From Candidatus Francisella endociliophora (lineage in GTDB: Bacteria > Pseudomonadota > Gammaproteobacteria > Francisellales > Francisellaceae): a stretch of 64,000 nt of DNA. Within the stretch, counting starts at the first letter, position 1. Each line of letters begins with the position of its first letter. The stretch is from assembly GCF_000764555.1 (NCBI RefSeq), contig NZ_CP009574.1, positions 434,001 through 498,000 of the forward strand, in the 5' to 3' direction. The notes beneath the pieces are model-generated. The model saw nothing but the letters and a program-made list of their open reading frames with translations, was not told the DNA's origin and searched no databases. Of the stretch, positions 8,479 through 17,584 are shown piece by piece. The position numbers and the translations under genes are program-made.

Positions 8479-10563
8479 CTAAAGCTTAGAAATATCCGCA
8501 ACATCTGCAAACATCTGGTGAATATTTGCAAGTAAAGTTATTCTATTTTGTCTAACTTTAGCATCTTCATCCATCACCATAACATTATCAAAGAACTCAC
8601 TAATAACCTTATCTAAACAAGTTAGAAGCTCAAGAGCATAACTATACTCCCTATTTTTAAGATATTTCTGAAGATCAGGGGTGATTTCCTCGATACTGTA
8701 AGCTAAAGCTAATTCATATTCATTACCAACAGATTTTGCTAACTCAATATCATAAGTTTGTGATTTTCCTTGAGCATTCTTAGCTAAGATATTTGCAACA
8801 CGCTTATTTGAAGCTATCAAACTTTGAGCTTTATTAGAGTTATTAAAATCACTTACAGCTATGACTCTTGCCGCAAAATCTTTGATTGAATCATATTGAG
8901 TATTATTAATAGATTCGAATGTGTCAACTGAAACACCCTCTTCTTTGTAAAGATTCTTCAACCTATCAATACAAAAAGATATAATTTCTTCTTTAGTATC
9001 TACTTTAAAATTCAGACCATTAATTTCTTTATAACTAGCTAAAGCAATATCTATAACCTTATCTAAAGATATATCAACATTTGTATCTCTAAGCATTCTT
9101 AGAATACCAATAGCTGATCTTCTTAATGCAAATGGGTCTTTATTACCCGTAGGTTTTTGACCAATGCCAAATATACCAACAAGAGTATCTAACTTCTCTG
9201 CTAAAGCAACGCAGACAGCAACATCAGTTTTTGGTAGCTCAGCACCTGAATATTTTGGCCAATATTGTTGCTCAATTGCATCAGCTACAATTTCATCTTC
9301 AGCGTGGGCTTTTGCATAATATTTCCCGATAATCCCTTGAAGATCAGTAAACTCAAATACCATATCTGAGATTAAATCAGCTTTTGCCAACAAACCAGCT
9401 CTATATGCCTGCTCAGCATCCACATCTACTGCTTGAGCTAATTTTTGAGCTGATTTTGCGATTCTTTGAGCTTTTTGATACATATTGCCAAGTTTGTTCT
9501 GGAATGTAACATTTTCTAGTTTAGGTAGTAAGCTCTCTAAAGAATGCTTCAAATCAGTATCATAGAAAAATGCTGCATCAGCTAGTCTAGCATTCATAAC
9601 CTTTTGATTACCAGATGTTACTAGTTCTGGCTTAGTACTTTGAATATTTGAAATTGTAATAAAGTGGGCTACTAAATTACCATCTTTATCTAATAGAGCA
9701 AAACACTTTTGATGCTCTTCCATCGAAGAAATAAGAGCTTCTTGTGGCACTCTCAAAAAGTCTTCACTAAAGCTACACAGCATAGCATTTGGGTATTCAA
9801 CAATTGCACAAACTTCTTCTACTAAATCATCATCAAGTACAACTTGATAATGATGTTCTTTAGCAATTGCTTGAGCTTGGTTAATAACTTCTTGTTTACG
9901 CTGATCCCAGTCTACAAATACTTTTACGTTTGCTAATAGATCAACATAATTATCTATGCTATCAATTTTTACAGCTTCAGGATGATGGAATCTATGTCCA
10001 TAAGTGATATTTGCTGCTTTATGTCCTAGCACTTCCATATCTACAATAGCATCACCAAAAATTGCAACAACCCAATGTACAGGTCGAACAAATTCAACAG
10101 GTGAATCTCCCCAACGCATCATTTTTGGAATTGGTAGTTGTTTAAGAGCTTTTGTAATTATCTTTTGTAATAAATCTACCGTTTTTTGCCCTTGCTGAGT
10201 CGCCTTATAAAAAAGCTTATCTCCCTTTGGCGTTTCTACTCTATCTAGTTGATCTAACTCAACACCACAAGATTTTGCAAAGCCTAAACCAACCTTTGTT
10301 GGCTCGCCATCTTTGTAAGCAATATTTACTAGAGGGCCCTGCTTTTCGATAACGATATCATCTTGTGATTCTGCCAAATCTTTGATTATAAAAGATAATC
10401 TTCTTGGAGATGCAAACCATTTAGCCTTACAAAAATTGACTTTTGCTTCTTTTAACTGACTCTCAACACTTGCTAATAGTGACTGAGATAAATTTTTAAG
10501 CGCTTTTGGTGGTAGCTCTTCCGTACCTAATTCAAATAAAAAATCTTTTGTAACTTTACTCAT
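8479..10563 (-). CDS. glyS: Glycine--tRNA ligase beta subunit
   Basis: GlyS is the large beta subunit of the alpha2beta2 bacterial glycyl-tRNA synthetase; it carries the tRNA-binding region and works with GlyQ, which is not in this window. The start FLFELGTEELPPKAL and the internal KMMRWGDSPVEFVRPVHW and GNKDPFALRRSA blocks are diagnostic. The DALR-like anticodon region is at the C-terminus. The length of 694 residues is normal. It is transcribed on the minus strand, divergent from the tatD-like gene. The usual partner glyQ is not adjacent, so the operon is split here. Confidence 0.97.
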   Translation of the reverse strand: MSKVTKDFLFELGTEELPPKALKNLSQSLLASVESQLKEAKVNFCKAKWFASPRRLSFIIKDLAESQDDIVIEKQGPLVNIAYKDGEPTKVGLGFAKSCGVELDQLDRVETPKGDKLFYKATQQGQKTVDLLQKIITKALKQLPIPKMMRWGDSPVEFVRPVHWVVAIFGDAIVDMEVLGHKAANITYGHRFHHPEAVKIDSIDNYVDLLANVKVFVDWDQRKQEVINQAQAIAKEHHYQVVLDDDLVEEVCAIVEYPNAMLCSFSEDFLRVPQEALISSMEEHQKCFALLDKDGNLVAHFITISNIQSTKPELVTSGNQKVMNARLADAAFFYDTDLKHSLESLLPKLENVTFQNKLGNMYQKAQRIAKSAQKLAQAVDVDAEQAYRAGLLAKADLISDMVFEFTDLQGIIGKYYAKAHAEDEIVADAIEQQYWPKYSGAELPKTDVAVCVALAEKLDTLVGIFGIGQKPTGNKDPFALRRSAIGILRMLRDTNVDISLDKVIDIALASYKEINGLNFKVDTKEEIISFCIDRLKNLYKEEGVSVDTFESINNTQYDSIKDFAARVIAVSDFNNSNKAQSLIASNKRVANILAKNAQGKSQTYDIELAKSVGNEYELALAYSIEEITPDLQKYLKNREYSYALELLTCLDKVISEFFDNVMVMDEDAKVRQNRITLLANIHQMFADVADISKL

Positions 10564-10654
10564 TTACAAACCTTATAGATAAATGTTTATTTTTAATGTC
10601 TAAATAACTTGATGTATTATAACTTAATAACCTAAAGAATTTAAATAAAAGACT

Positions 10655-11401
10655 ATGTTTATTGATACTCACTGTCATTTGGATTTTGAAGTTTTTGATA
10701 ATACTCGTGAAGAGCTATTACAAAACTGTGAAAGCATGGGTATCAATTATTTTATAAATCCAGCAACACAACGAGCAACTTGGCAGAACCTGATAAATTT
10801 AAACAAAGAGTATCGAATCATTCATATCTGCTTTGGACTACACCCTATTTTTATAGATAAACATAAAATTGATGACTTAAATGATTTAGAAAAATATACT
10901 CAAAATATTTCAACAAAACTAATTGGTGAAATTGGTCTTGATAAAAGATTCAATAACTACAATAAGCAGTTAGAATTTTTCTCAGCACAAATTGATATCG
11001 CTAAAAACCTTGATAAACAAGTAATTATCCATTCTGTAAAATCTCATAATGAAATCATAAAAGCTATTAAAGATCACAAGTTTAAAAATGGTGGTATTAT
11101 TCATGCTTTTAATGGCAATGAAGATATTGCTAAAAAATATATTGATCTTGGCTTTAAACTTGGTATTGGTGGAATAATCTCTCAGCCAAATTCAAAACTA
11201 AAACAAACACTTACAAAAATTGATCCAAATAATATAGTTTTAGAAACAGATTCTCCAGATATGCAATTGCATAATAGTAAAGATGTAATCAACACACCTG
11301 AAAATATCCCAAAAATTTTTGAACTGCTATGCAATATTTATCAAATAAATCCTGATATACTAAAACAACAAATTTATAATACCAGCTTAGAGCTTATCTA
11401 A
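10655..11401 (+). CDS. TatD-family metal-dependent hydrolase (DNase)
   Basis: This 248-residue amidohydrolase-fold protein has the metal-binding DTHCHLD motif at residues 4-10, GEIGLDKRF and IIHSVKSH in the middle, IIHAFNGN and the late ETDSPDM motif. TatD/YcfH/YjjV enzymes are 3'-5' DNases or D-aminoacyl-tRNA-related hydrolases. The gene ends 3 bp before recF, so the two are co-transcribed. Which TatD paralogue this is (YcfH-like or YjjV-like) is not clear from sequence; its length suits either. Confidence 0.87.
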   Translation: MFIDTHCHLDFEVFDNTREELLQNCESMGINYFINPATQRATWQNLINLNKEYRIIHICFGLHPIFIDKHKIDDLNDLEKYTQNISTKLIGEIGLDKRFNNYNKQLEFFSAQIDIAKNLDKQVIIHSVKSHNEIIKAIKDHKFKNGGIIHAFNGNEDIAKKYIDLGFKLGIGGIISQPNSKLKQTLTKIDPNNIVLETDSPDMQLHNSKDVINTPENIPKIFELLCNIYQINPDILKQQIYNTSLELI

Positions 11402-11404
11402 AAA

Positions 11405-12454
11405 ATGTATATAGCTAATCTTCGTTTACAAAACTTTAGAAATATACCTTTTAAAAGCTTTGATTTTACAGATAACTTAAACTTTATAGTTGGTAAAAAT
11501 GGCTCTGGGAAGACGTCTGTTCTCGAGTCAATATACTTCCTATCTCATAGTAGATCATTTCGTAGCTCTCAGCTTAATCGTATTGTTAATCATGATTCTG
11601 ATGAATTTGTAATCTATACAAAAGCATATAATCCAGATGAAATTACAATATCGCTATCGCGTAAAAAAAATAATAACAATATTTCAAAGCTAAACTCTGA
11701 AATACAAAAAAATCACACTGAGATAACTAGGAACTTACCTATTCAACTAATGAACCCTGAGAGTTTTAATATTATAAACTCAGGAGCACAACAACGATGC
11801 AAGGTTTTAGATTGGGGAGCCTTTTATTTAGATAAAACATTTTTGAAAATATGGCAACAAACAAAGTTTCTTATAAAACAAAGAAACTCTGCTCTTAAAC
11901 AAAACTATCCTAAAACTTATATAGATGGCATTGATAACAAGCTATGCGAATTTGCAGATATTTTGGATAAAAAAAGACATACTTATTTTTCAAAATTGAA
12001 GCCTAAAATATACGAAATATTGGCTCAGTTTAATCCTGATCTAAAACTTGATATCGAATATTCTCGTGGCTGGAACTCTCACAAAGAACTATCTCAAGTG
12101 CTTGAAGAGTCTTTTAATTATGATAATCGCTATAACATCACAAATCATGGTCCTCATAAGGCTGATATAGTTCTTACGACAAATCATAAACCAGTACAAG
12201 ATACATTTTCGCGTGGCCAACAGAAACTACTTATTTGTGCTATAAAATTGGCTCAAGGAGAAGTTCATAATCTAGAAAATGAAAATAAATGTATCTACCT
12301 TGTAGATGACATAACTTCTGAATTAGATAGCACTCATACAAAGACACTTTTTGAGTATCTAAAGAAATTAAGATCACAAGTTTTTATCACAACTACAGAA
12401 AGACATAAAATAGAAAATTTCATTAATCATGAAAATCATATAATTGATATTTAG
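11405..12454 (+). CDS. recF: DNA replication and repair protein RecF
   Basis: RecF is an SMC-like ATPase that loads RecA with RecO and RecR at single-strand gaps. The Walker A motif GKNGSGKT is at residues 30-37, the ABC-like signature is [11 protein letters not shown], and Walker B is [11 protein letters not shown]; the order and the 349-residue length fit RecF. It is not in the usual dnaA-dnaN-recF-gyrB cluster; here it follows a tatD-like gene by 3 bp. A small exported protein gene follows after 11 bp with its own AGGAG site. Confidence 0.95.
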   Translation: MYIANLRLQNFRNIPFKSFDFTDNLNFIVGKNGSGKTSVLESIYFLSHSRSFRSSQLNRIVNHDSDEFVIYTKAYNPDEITISLSRKKNNNNISKLNSEIQKNHTEITRNLPIQLMNPESFNIINSGAQQRCKVLDWGAFYLDKTFLKIWQQTKFLIKQRNSALKQNYPKTYIDGIDNKLCEFADILDKKRHTYFSKLKPKIYEILAQFNPDLKLDIEYSRGWNSHKELSQVLEESFNYDNRYNITNHGPHKADIVLTTNHKPVQDTFSRGQQKLLICAIKLAQGEVHNLENENKCIYLVDDITSELDSTHTKTLFEYLKKLRSQVFITTTERHKIENFINHENHIIDI

Positions 12455-12465
12455 GAGAAATCACT

Positions 12466-12771
12466 TTGAAAAAATTTAAAATATTTAGTCTAATCGCTCT
12501 ATTATGCTTACCTGTTCTAGCTATTAGTAAAACTACCAAGTGTGATGGTAATACTTATGAGATAAATGAATGCCTAAAATCACAAATGCAAAAGTTTGAT
12601 ACTAAGCTTGATAAAATTCAAGATCATAATATAAAAAAGTTTAAAAAATATCGTGACAATATCTGTTCAGATGTTAGCTCTAGTTATAAAGGTGGAACTT
12701 ATGAATCAGTTAAATATGGTAACTGTATAATATCTCTTAATAAATGGTATTTAAAGCAATTAGAAAGATAG
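12466..12771 (+). CDS. Small secreted protein of unknown function
   Basis: This 101-residue product begins at a TTG codon with a good AGGAG ribosome binding site about 8 bp upstream, which decides the start. Residues 1-21 form a signal peptide (basic MKKFK, hydrophobic IFSLIALLCLPVLA, then ISK). The mature part is lysine-rich with four cysteines (near C26, C37, C67 and C87), enough for two disulfides in the periplasm. The pattern of a Cys-containing domain of this size resembles lysozyme-inhibitor-like (LprI-type) small proteins, but the match is weak and I do not assign a function. Confidence 0.72.
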   Translation: MKKFKIFSLIALLCLPVLAISKTTKCDGNTYEINECLKSQMQKFDTKLDKIQDHNIKKFKKYRDNICSDVSSSYKGGTYESVKYGNCIISLNKWYLKQLER

Positions 12772-12782
12772 AAACTTTAAAA

Positions 12783-13373
12783 TTACTTACAAGCCCAAAA
12801 AGAACTATTGTTATTACAAAAATTCTTTGTTTCTTTCATCATATCTATTGAATTACGAATATCATTTTTGATACTTTCATCTAAATCAGAGTTTTCCATT
12901 TGCTCCAAAGAATTAAAAGCTACATCAAACTCTTCTCCATTTAAAGTTCCATTCGCATACATATAACCATTAACTGGTTGTGTATATATATTATATGATT
13001 CCTTAAAATTAAAATTCTCATCATAAGGCTTTTCACCTAATCCTGCACCTTCATAAAAATTAACTGAGAACTGATCTTTATAATCAAATAAACTTTGATT
13101 ATCTGAGTAAGTATAACATTTTCCTTTACTTTGATTACAACTATAAGATCCATTCCATTTATCTGCTTCTTCTAGTAAGGAAGAATCAAAGCCTGTAGAT
13201 ACTTCATTTGAAGAACCTTCTGCATTATCACCTTCTTCATTTGTAACACCGGGGACCATGTTAGCGGGCATATTTCCTGCTGATTTGTTTATTTCAAGGG
13301 TCGTAGCATTTAAGTAAATACTAAAAAAAACTCCTCCTATTAAAACTAATAACTTCGTAATATCCATAATCAT
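12783..13373 (-). CDS. Exported acidic protein of unknown function, pilin-linked
   Basis: This 196-residue protein starts at an ATG preceded by AGGAGAAT. It has a hydrophobic signal-like stretch at about residues 6-22, then an Asn/Glu/Asp/Ser-rich mature region. Four cysteines occur (in SCNQSKGKCY, NFCNNN and at the C-terminal ACK), suggesting two disulfides. I do not recognise the family. It follows a type IV pilin-like gene by 19 bp, so the two are probably co-transcribed and both exported. It may be a minor component of or a passenger with that pilin, which is inference only. Confidence 0.7.
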   Translation of the reverse strand: MIMDITKLLVLIGGVFFSIYLNATTLEINKSAGNMPANMVPGVTNEEGDNAEGSSNEVSTGFDSSLLEEADKWNGSYSCNQSKGKCYTYSDNQSLFDYKDQFSVNFYEGAGLGEKPYDENFNFKESYNIYTQPVNGYMYANGTLNGEEFDVAFNSLEQMENSDLDESIKNDIRNSIDMMKETKNFCNNNSSFWACK

Positions 13374-13392
13374 ATTCTCCTATATCTATTTC

Positions 13393-13782
13393 TTACTCAG
13401 TCAATGTTAAGTCATATTGATAGTATGGATCTGTAATCTCTGGTATTAAAGTTGGCTCAACATAAACTTTAATAACTGCATTTTGAATATCAATTCTTTC
13501 TTTACAAACTTGATTGACATAATCTCTATTTATAACTTCACATCTCCAAAGTTTAGAATCTTCTGCAGGAAATTCGGCTGTTTCATATGTATAATGAGCA
13601 ATTTCATTAACATAAATTCTAGCTGCAGTATCTGCATTAGAGAGTTTTGCTCTAATTTGATAGTTTGAATATAATGGTATAGCAATAGCTACAATAATTG
13701 TTATTATCGCAATTACCACCATTAATTCTATTACAGAAAAACCTTTCTCTTGTTTGAGATTCTTTAAAATTCTTACATTCAT
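13393..13782 (-). CDS. Type IV pilin-like protein
   Basis: This 129-residue protein has a class III signal: basic MNVRILKNLKQEKG then F-S-V-I-E at the prepilin peptidase site, with the conserved Glu at +5 and a hydrophobic helix of about 20 residues (LMVVIAIITIIVAIAIPLY). Two cysteines (in WRCEV and QVCKE) could form the C-terminal disulfide loop of pilins. The assembly ATPase, secretin and prepilin peptidase are not in this window. It could be a major or minor pilin or a pseudopilin; the short length favours a minor one. It is the first gene of a two-gene minus-strand unit. Confidence 0.88.
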   Translation of the reverse strand: MNVRILKNLKQEKGFSVIELMVVIAIITIIVAIAIPLYSNYQIRAKLSNADTAARIYVNEIAHYTYETAEFPAEDSKLWRCEVINRDYVNQVCKERIDIQNAVIKVYVEPTLIPEITDPYYQYDLTLTE

Positions 13783-13996
13783 TCTAATTTAACGTATTAA
13801 AAAATATTTTCTGGGCAAGGGTAACAAATAATATAATTTAAACACATATTGAGAATTAATAGCTCTTATGAAAAAAGAGTAAGTAAATATTTTACTAAAT
13901 TAGAGAAATTTAATAATAAATATCTATCTACAAATTAATTATTTTAGACTTAATCTGCTAAAATAGCTCTTAGATCTTTTGGGTTTGCAACTTTGA

Positions 13997-14230
13997 ATGA
14001 AAACTACGGATAAAATTATGTTTAAACAGAGCGTAATAACATTAATTATAGTAATACTATTAGGAAGCTGCCAATCTGAATTTAGTCATGATAATTTATG
14101 GGGCAAATACAATAGAATGAATTCTAATATAAGCCCAACAAGCTCAGGCCTACATTCAAAACTGGTAGAAAATCATAACAAAAGTAACTATGCAATTGAC
14201 TACACACCCTACGGTGCCAAATTTAGATAA
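13997..14230 (+). CDS. Small lipoprotein
   Basis: This 77-residue protein has a signal peptide with a lipobox, LLGSC at about residues 21-25, so the mature protein would be a 53-residue lipoprotein beginning at Cys25. The tail is polar and rich in Asn, Ser and Tyr without a known domain. The start could be the ATG at 13997 or the internal ATG encoding MFKQS at 14018, which gives a more standard signal peptide length. It converges on and overlaps the GNAT gene by 8 bp. Confidence 0.66.
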   Translation: MKTTDKIMFKQSVITLIIVILLGSCQSEFSHDNLWGKYNRMNSNISPTSSGLHSKLVENHNKSNYAIDYTPYGAKFR

Positions 14231-14726
14231 TTTCCTTTTTGTAAAGAACACACTCTATCCCTTTTAGAATTTGTTTACCAACATATTCCATACTATTTTT
14301 CTTCATAACTGCAATAGATGCTAAATGATCAACTCCTGTAAAAGCAAATACTTCATTATACTCTAGATTTTCTTTCGCCCAAGTAAGCAAAGCTTTAACA
14401 ACCTCTGTTGCATAACCTTTACCCCAATACTTATGATCAATTACATAGCCAATTTCTATAGCATCTATTTCTTCGGCATAACCAAACCCAGCTCGACCAA
14501 TGAAATTATTTTCATTATCAAACACCATAAAAATAGGAGTATTATATTTTTCATAACCACCGACAAATCTTTCTATAATTTTTGGAATATCTTCTTTTGA
14601 AGATGCTCCATCAGGAAAGAACTCCTTATTCTTTGGATTTGTATCTAACAAACGTATTAGATCTTTATCTTCTTGAGATCGTGATAATAAACGATACCTT
14701 AATCTTTCTGACTTGGGCAAATTCAT
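14223..14726 (-). CDS. GNAT-family N-acetyltransferase (RimJ/RimL-like)
   Basis: This 167-residue protein belongs to the acetyl-CoA-dependent GNAT group that resembles RimJ/RimL. The segment GYVIDHKYWGKGYATEVVKALLTWA (about residues 92-116) contains the acetyl-CoA pyrophosphate-binding loop, and SIAVMKKNSMEYVGK near the C-terminus matches the last conserved motif. Members acetylate ribosomal protein N-termini, antibiotics or small amines. The gene is divergent from the formyltransferase-like gene over a 69-bp gap. The substrate is not predictable. Confidence 0.88.
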   Translation of the reverse strand: MNLPKSERLRYRLLSRSQEDKDLIRLLDTNPKNKEFFPDGASSKEDIPKIIERFVGGYEKYNTPIFMVFDNENNFIGRAGFGYAEEIDAIEIGYVIDHKYWGKGYATEVVKALLTWAKENLEYNEVFAFTGVDHLASIAVMKKNSMEYVGKQILKGIECVLYKKEII

Positions 14727-14795
14727 AATTCATTCCTCTATTTTTGATAATTATAACATCTTAATAGCTTGTAATATCAACTACTATACAATACT

Positions 14796-15593
14796 ATGAT
14801 TTCTAACTGTATTTTTAAAAAAACAAAAACTATGCAAAATATTAATAACAAAAATACTAAAGTGCTTATATTTGGTTCCGCTAATTGTGAAATGACCCAA
14901 AAAGCTATTCGCTTTTTAAAATCACAACATTGTGAAGTTACAGAATATTTAACTGGCTATACTCCAACAGCCAATAAACAATCTCTACTAACAGAAGAGG
15001 TTAGAAACTGGTATGGGGATTATATAATCTGCTTCAAGACTTTATTCTTAGTTCCACAGTGGCTACTAGATAGAGCAAACATTACTAGTATCAACTTCCA
15101 TCCAGCTCCTGTTGAGCATCCTGGTAGAGGTTGTATCAACTTTGCAATCTATGAAAGACGCCCTACTTATGGTGTTACAGCTCATCTTGTTGATAGTGGT
15201 ATTGATAGCGGTCAAATATTAGAATGCAGACGTTTTCCTATTTTTAAAAATGATGATTTTAATAGTATCTTTGATCGTGCCCAAGCTAAAATGATGGATC
15301 AATTCTTTGACATTATTACTGGAGTTCTAAATGGTGGCAAAACCTATCTCAATAATATGATAGAGTCTGCCAAACATGAAAAATGGAATGGTGAACATCG
15401 CAGAATTGCTCAATTAAATGAAATGCTAACAGTTGATCAAAATACTTCAAAAGAAGAGTTAGAAAAAGTTATTCATGCAAGTGATCTTGCAAACAAACCA
15501 CCAGTAACATATATATATGGCTATGAATTTATCTATAATGCCAATAGTAAAAAAAATATCGAAGCTTTTGATTCTGCAAAAAAAGATTTCTAA
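14796..15593 (+). CDS. Formyltransferase-family protein
   Basis: This protein of up to 265 residues has the formyl transferase fold used by methionyl-tRNA formyltransferase, GART and sugar formyltransferases. The catalytic block SINFHPAPVEHPGRGCINFA corresponds to the N-x-H of the family, and TAHLVDSGIDSGQIL to the H-x-x-x-x-x-D region. The ATG at 14832 (product of 253 residues, MQNINNKN start) may be the true start, since residues before it are not family-like; neither site has a strong ribosome binding sequence. It lacks the C-terminal tRNA-binding domain of Fmt, so a small-molecule or sugar substrate is more likely. Confidence 0.8.
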   Translation: MISNCIFKKTKTMQNINNKNTKVLIFGSANCEMTQKAIRFLKSQHCEVTEYLTGYTPTANKQSLLTEEVRNWYGDYIICFKTLFLVPQWLLDRANITSINFHPAPVEHPGRGCINFAIYERRPTYGVTAHLVDSGIDSGQILECRRFPIFKNDDFNSIFDRAQAKMMDQFFDIITGVLNGGKTYLNNMIESAKHEKWNGEHRRIAQLNEMLTVDQNTSKEELEKVIHASDLANKPPVTYIYGYEFIYNANSKKNIEAFDSAKKDF

Positions 15594-15649
15594 TATAGCA
15601 ATTTTTTACTATAAACTCTAATCATCTATTCTTTAATAAAAAACTTATA

Positions 15650-16495
15650 ATGCGTTTCTTAATATCAAGTATATGTCTACTTCCATCAATATTATTAGCA
15701 AATACTTCTCTAGATGATTCATTTAAAGATTTAGAAAATAAATATAATGGTAAGCTTGGAATTTATAGTACAGATAAGTCATCTATTAACTATAATGAAA
15801 ATTACTATTTCCCAATTTGCAGTGTTTTCAAATTTTTGTTAGTAGGAGCTATTCTTGAAAAAGATATGCACAATAAAGGATTCTTAGATAAAAAGATTAC
15901 CATAACTCAGAAAGACATTAGTACGTTGGGCTATGCTCCAGTTACAGGTAAAAATATTAGCAAAGACTTAACAATTTCTCAATTGTGTTTTGCTGCTATT
16001 CTTAGTGATAATCCTGCGGCAAATATTCTTGTCAAAGAGCTCGGAGGGATTGATAAGCTTAATAAATTCATCAAAAAACTTGGTGACAATGATACAAATA
16101 TCAAAAACATAGAGCCTAAAATCAATCATACAAAACCAGATAGTACTATCAACAAAACTACACCTAAAGCTATTACTAATGACATTTATAAAATTGCTTT
16201 TGGTAATATTCTTGATGAAAAACACAAAGAAATTTTTATTAAATATCTACAAGATAACAATACAGGTGTTAATAGGATCGCTTATAATACTCCAAAGAAC
16301 TGGATTGTAGGGGATAAAACTGGGACTTGTGGAGAATATGGAGCGACTAATGATATTGCGATTATATGGCCACAAAATGCCGAACCTTTTGCTTTAGGAA
16401 TGATGTATACAGATCCTACAGATAAAAAAGCACCAAGTAGTGAGAAAATTATTCAGCAAGCTACTAAACTAGTTATAGTTAATAATTATAAATAA
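15650..16495 (+). CDS. Class A beta-lactamase, FTU-1/FPH-1 type
   Basis: This is a periplasmic serine beta-lactamase. After a signal peptide (about residues 1-17) come S58-V-F-K61 (Ambler S70 and K73), S119-D-N121 (the SDN loop), E155 with N159 (Ambler E166 and N170 of the omega loop) and K223-T-G225. C57 and C227 fall at Ambler 69 and 238, the disulfide pair typical of class A carbapenemases and present in the Francisella enzymes. The length of 281 residues is normal and no active-site residue is missing. No regulator of the AmpR type is adjacent. It converges on the nuclease gene with a 10-bp overlap. Confidence 0.93.
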   Translation: MRFLISSICLLPSILLANTSLDDSFKDLENKYNGKLGIYSTDKSSINYNENYYFPICSVFKFLLVGAILEKDMHNKGFLDKKITITQKDISTLGYAPVTGKNISKDLTISQLCFAAILSDNPAANILVKELGGIDKLNKFIKKLGDNDTNIKNIEPKINHTKPDSTINKTTPKAITNDIYKIAFGNILDEKHKEIFIKYLQDNNTGVNRIAYNTPKNWIVGDKTGTCGEYGATNDIAIIWPQNAEPFALGMMYTDPTDKKAPSSEKIIQQATKLVIVNNYK

Positions 16496-17550
16496 GAAGT
16501 TCGCCACATTGGTGAAACATTATCTACAACCATATCTCTATCTTGAATATTATCTAAGAAATGCAAACCAGTTCGTTGCTCGATATCTTTGATAGATACT
16601 CTATAATTAGCAACCTTAGTTTTACCAACTCTTGCATTTGGCATTACAAAAGCTATAGATTTATTTTTTGATGGCACATAAATTATCTTAAAGAAATAAT
16701 CTGGTACAGCTATCTTATTATCACCTATAGTTTTATGAATTGTTTGTTTCTTATATATTGGGCCTGTATACACATATATAGAATCATACATGTTTGCCCA
16801 AATACGTTCATCCCTTTCTAATCTTTCCCAACCCTGTCTATTCAGACCTGCTTTTTGAGGAGACATATTTGATAGTAAAAAAGATTCATCTGCAGATTTT
16901 TGACTAAAATCCATAGAAGCATAAGAAGCTAAATGTCCCCTATCATAGCCAGAATGAGAATAATCATCTAAAGTAGCTCTATACACGAATGGCACATCGT
17001 CATCTTCTTTAAATCTATCTTCACGCTCACGACGATTAGCCACCTTAGACTTAGTCAACTTAAATGCTACCCAAGTTGCTTCTTTAGTTTGATAGTTATA
17101 ACCAACAACATAACCATCTCTACATAAATAAAGATTTGTTTGTCCCAAACCTTCTGTAACATCAAAACTAGGGTTACCATAAGCGAGAAAGTCATGACAG
17201 TAATCTGTAACTGCTGGCAAGGTTCTTTGTGGTGAGTATTGCTCTAAATTATTAAACTGATTAGACCCTTGCTTTTTAGCCTCATCACTTTCGGAGAAAA
17301 ACTTAGCAACAATATTTTCATTATCTTTAGCAGTAAAATGTTTTATAGGTTCACTAGTAAAATAATTATAAACAGCATGTCTAAAGCTTATGAACTTTTC
17401 TTTAAGATCATATTTATCTAAAAAAGCTCCAGAGAAGCCTCCACCTATCGCAAGTATCAGTAATATAATTATTTTGACTGGACTTACAGGCTTCTTAGAA
17501 TCTTGCTTTTTAGTATCTTTTTTGTTCGTTGTTTTTTTTGTCATAACCAT
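16486..17550 (-). CDS. Membrane-anchored DNA/RNA non-specific endonuclease
   Basis: The C-terminal two thirds is a beta-beta-alpha metal nuclease of the NucA/EndoG family: DRGHLASYASM holds the catalytic DRGH (near residue 205), and LLSNMSPQKAGLNRQGWERLE holds the metal-binding Asn. Before it lies a Lys-rich cytoplasmic tail (residues 1-26), one transmembrane segment (about 27-44, IIILLILAIGGGFSGAF) and a roughly 100-residue linker. The nuclease domain therefore faces the periplasm, where it could degrade incoming nucleic acid or scavenge nucleotides. The 354-residue length exceeds the bare family domain because of the anchor. No immunity gene is evident. Confidence 0.88.
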   Translation of the reverse strand: MVMTKKTTNKKDTKKQDSKKPVSPVKIIILLILAIGGGFSGAFLDKYDLKEKFISFRHAVYNYFTSEPIKHFTAKDNENIVAKFFSESDEAKKQGSNQFNNLEQYSPQRTLPAVTDYCHDFLAYGNPSFDVTEGLGQTNLYLCRDGYVVGYNYQTKEATWVAFKLTKSKVANRREREDRFKEDDDVPFVYRATLDDYSHSGYDRGHLASYASMDFSQKSADESFLLSNMSPQKAGLNRQGWERLERDERIWANMYDSIYVYTGPIYKKQTIHKTIGDNKIAVPDYFFKIIYVPSKNKSIAFVMPNARVGKTKVANYRVSIKDIEQRTGLHFLDNIQDRDMVVDNVSPMWRTSYL

Positions 17551-17584
17551 TTTTAGATACTGTGAGTTGCAGTATCTATATTAC

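Noticed and set aside
13783-13996. A possible small gene in the 214-bp gap between the pilin and the lipoprotein.
   Set aside because: No open frame with a start and ribosome binding site was found; it probably holds only the divergent promoters.
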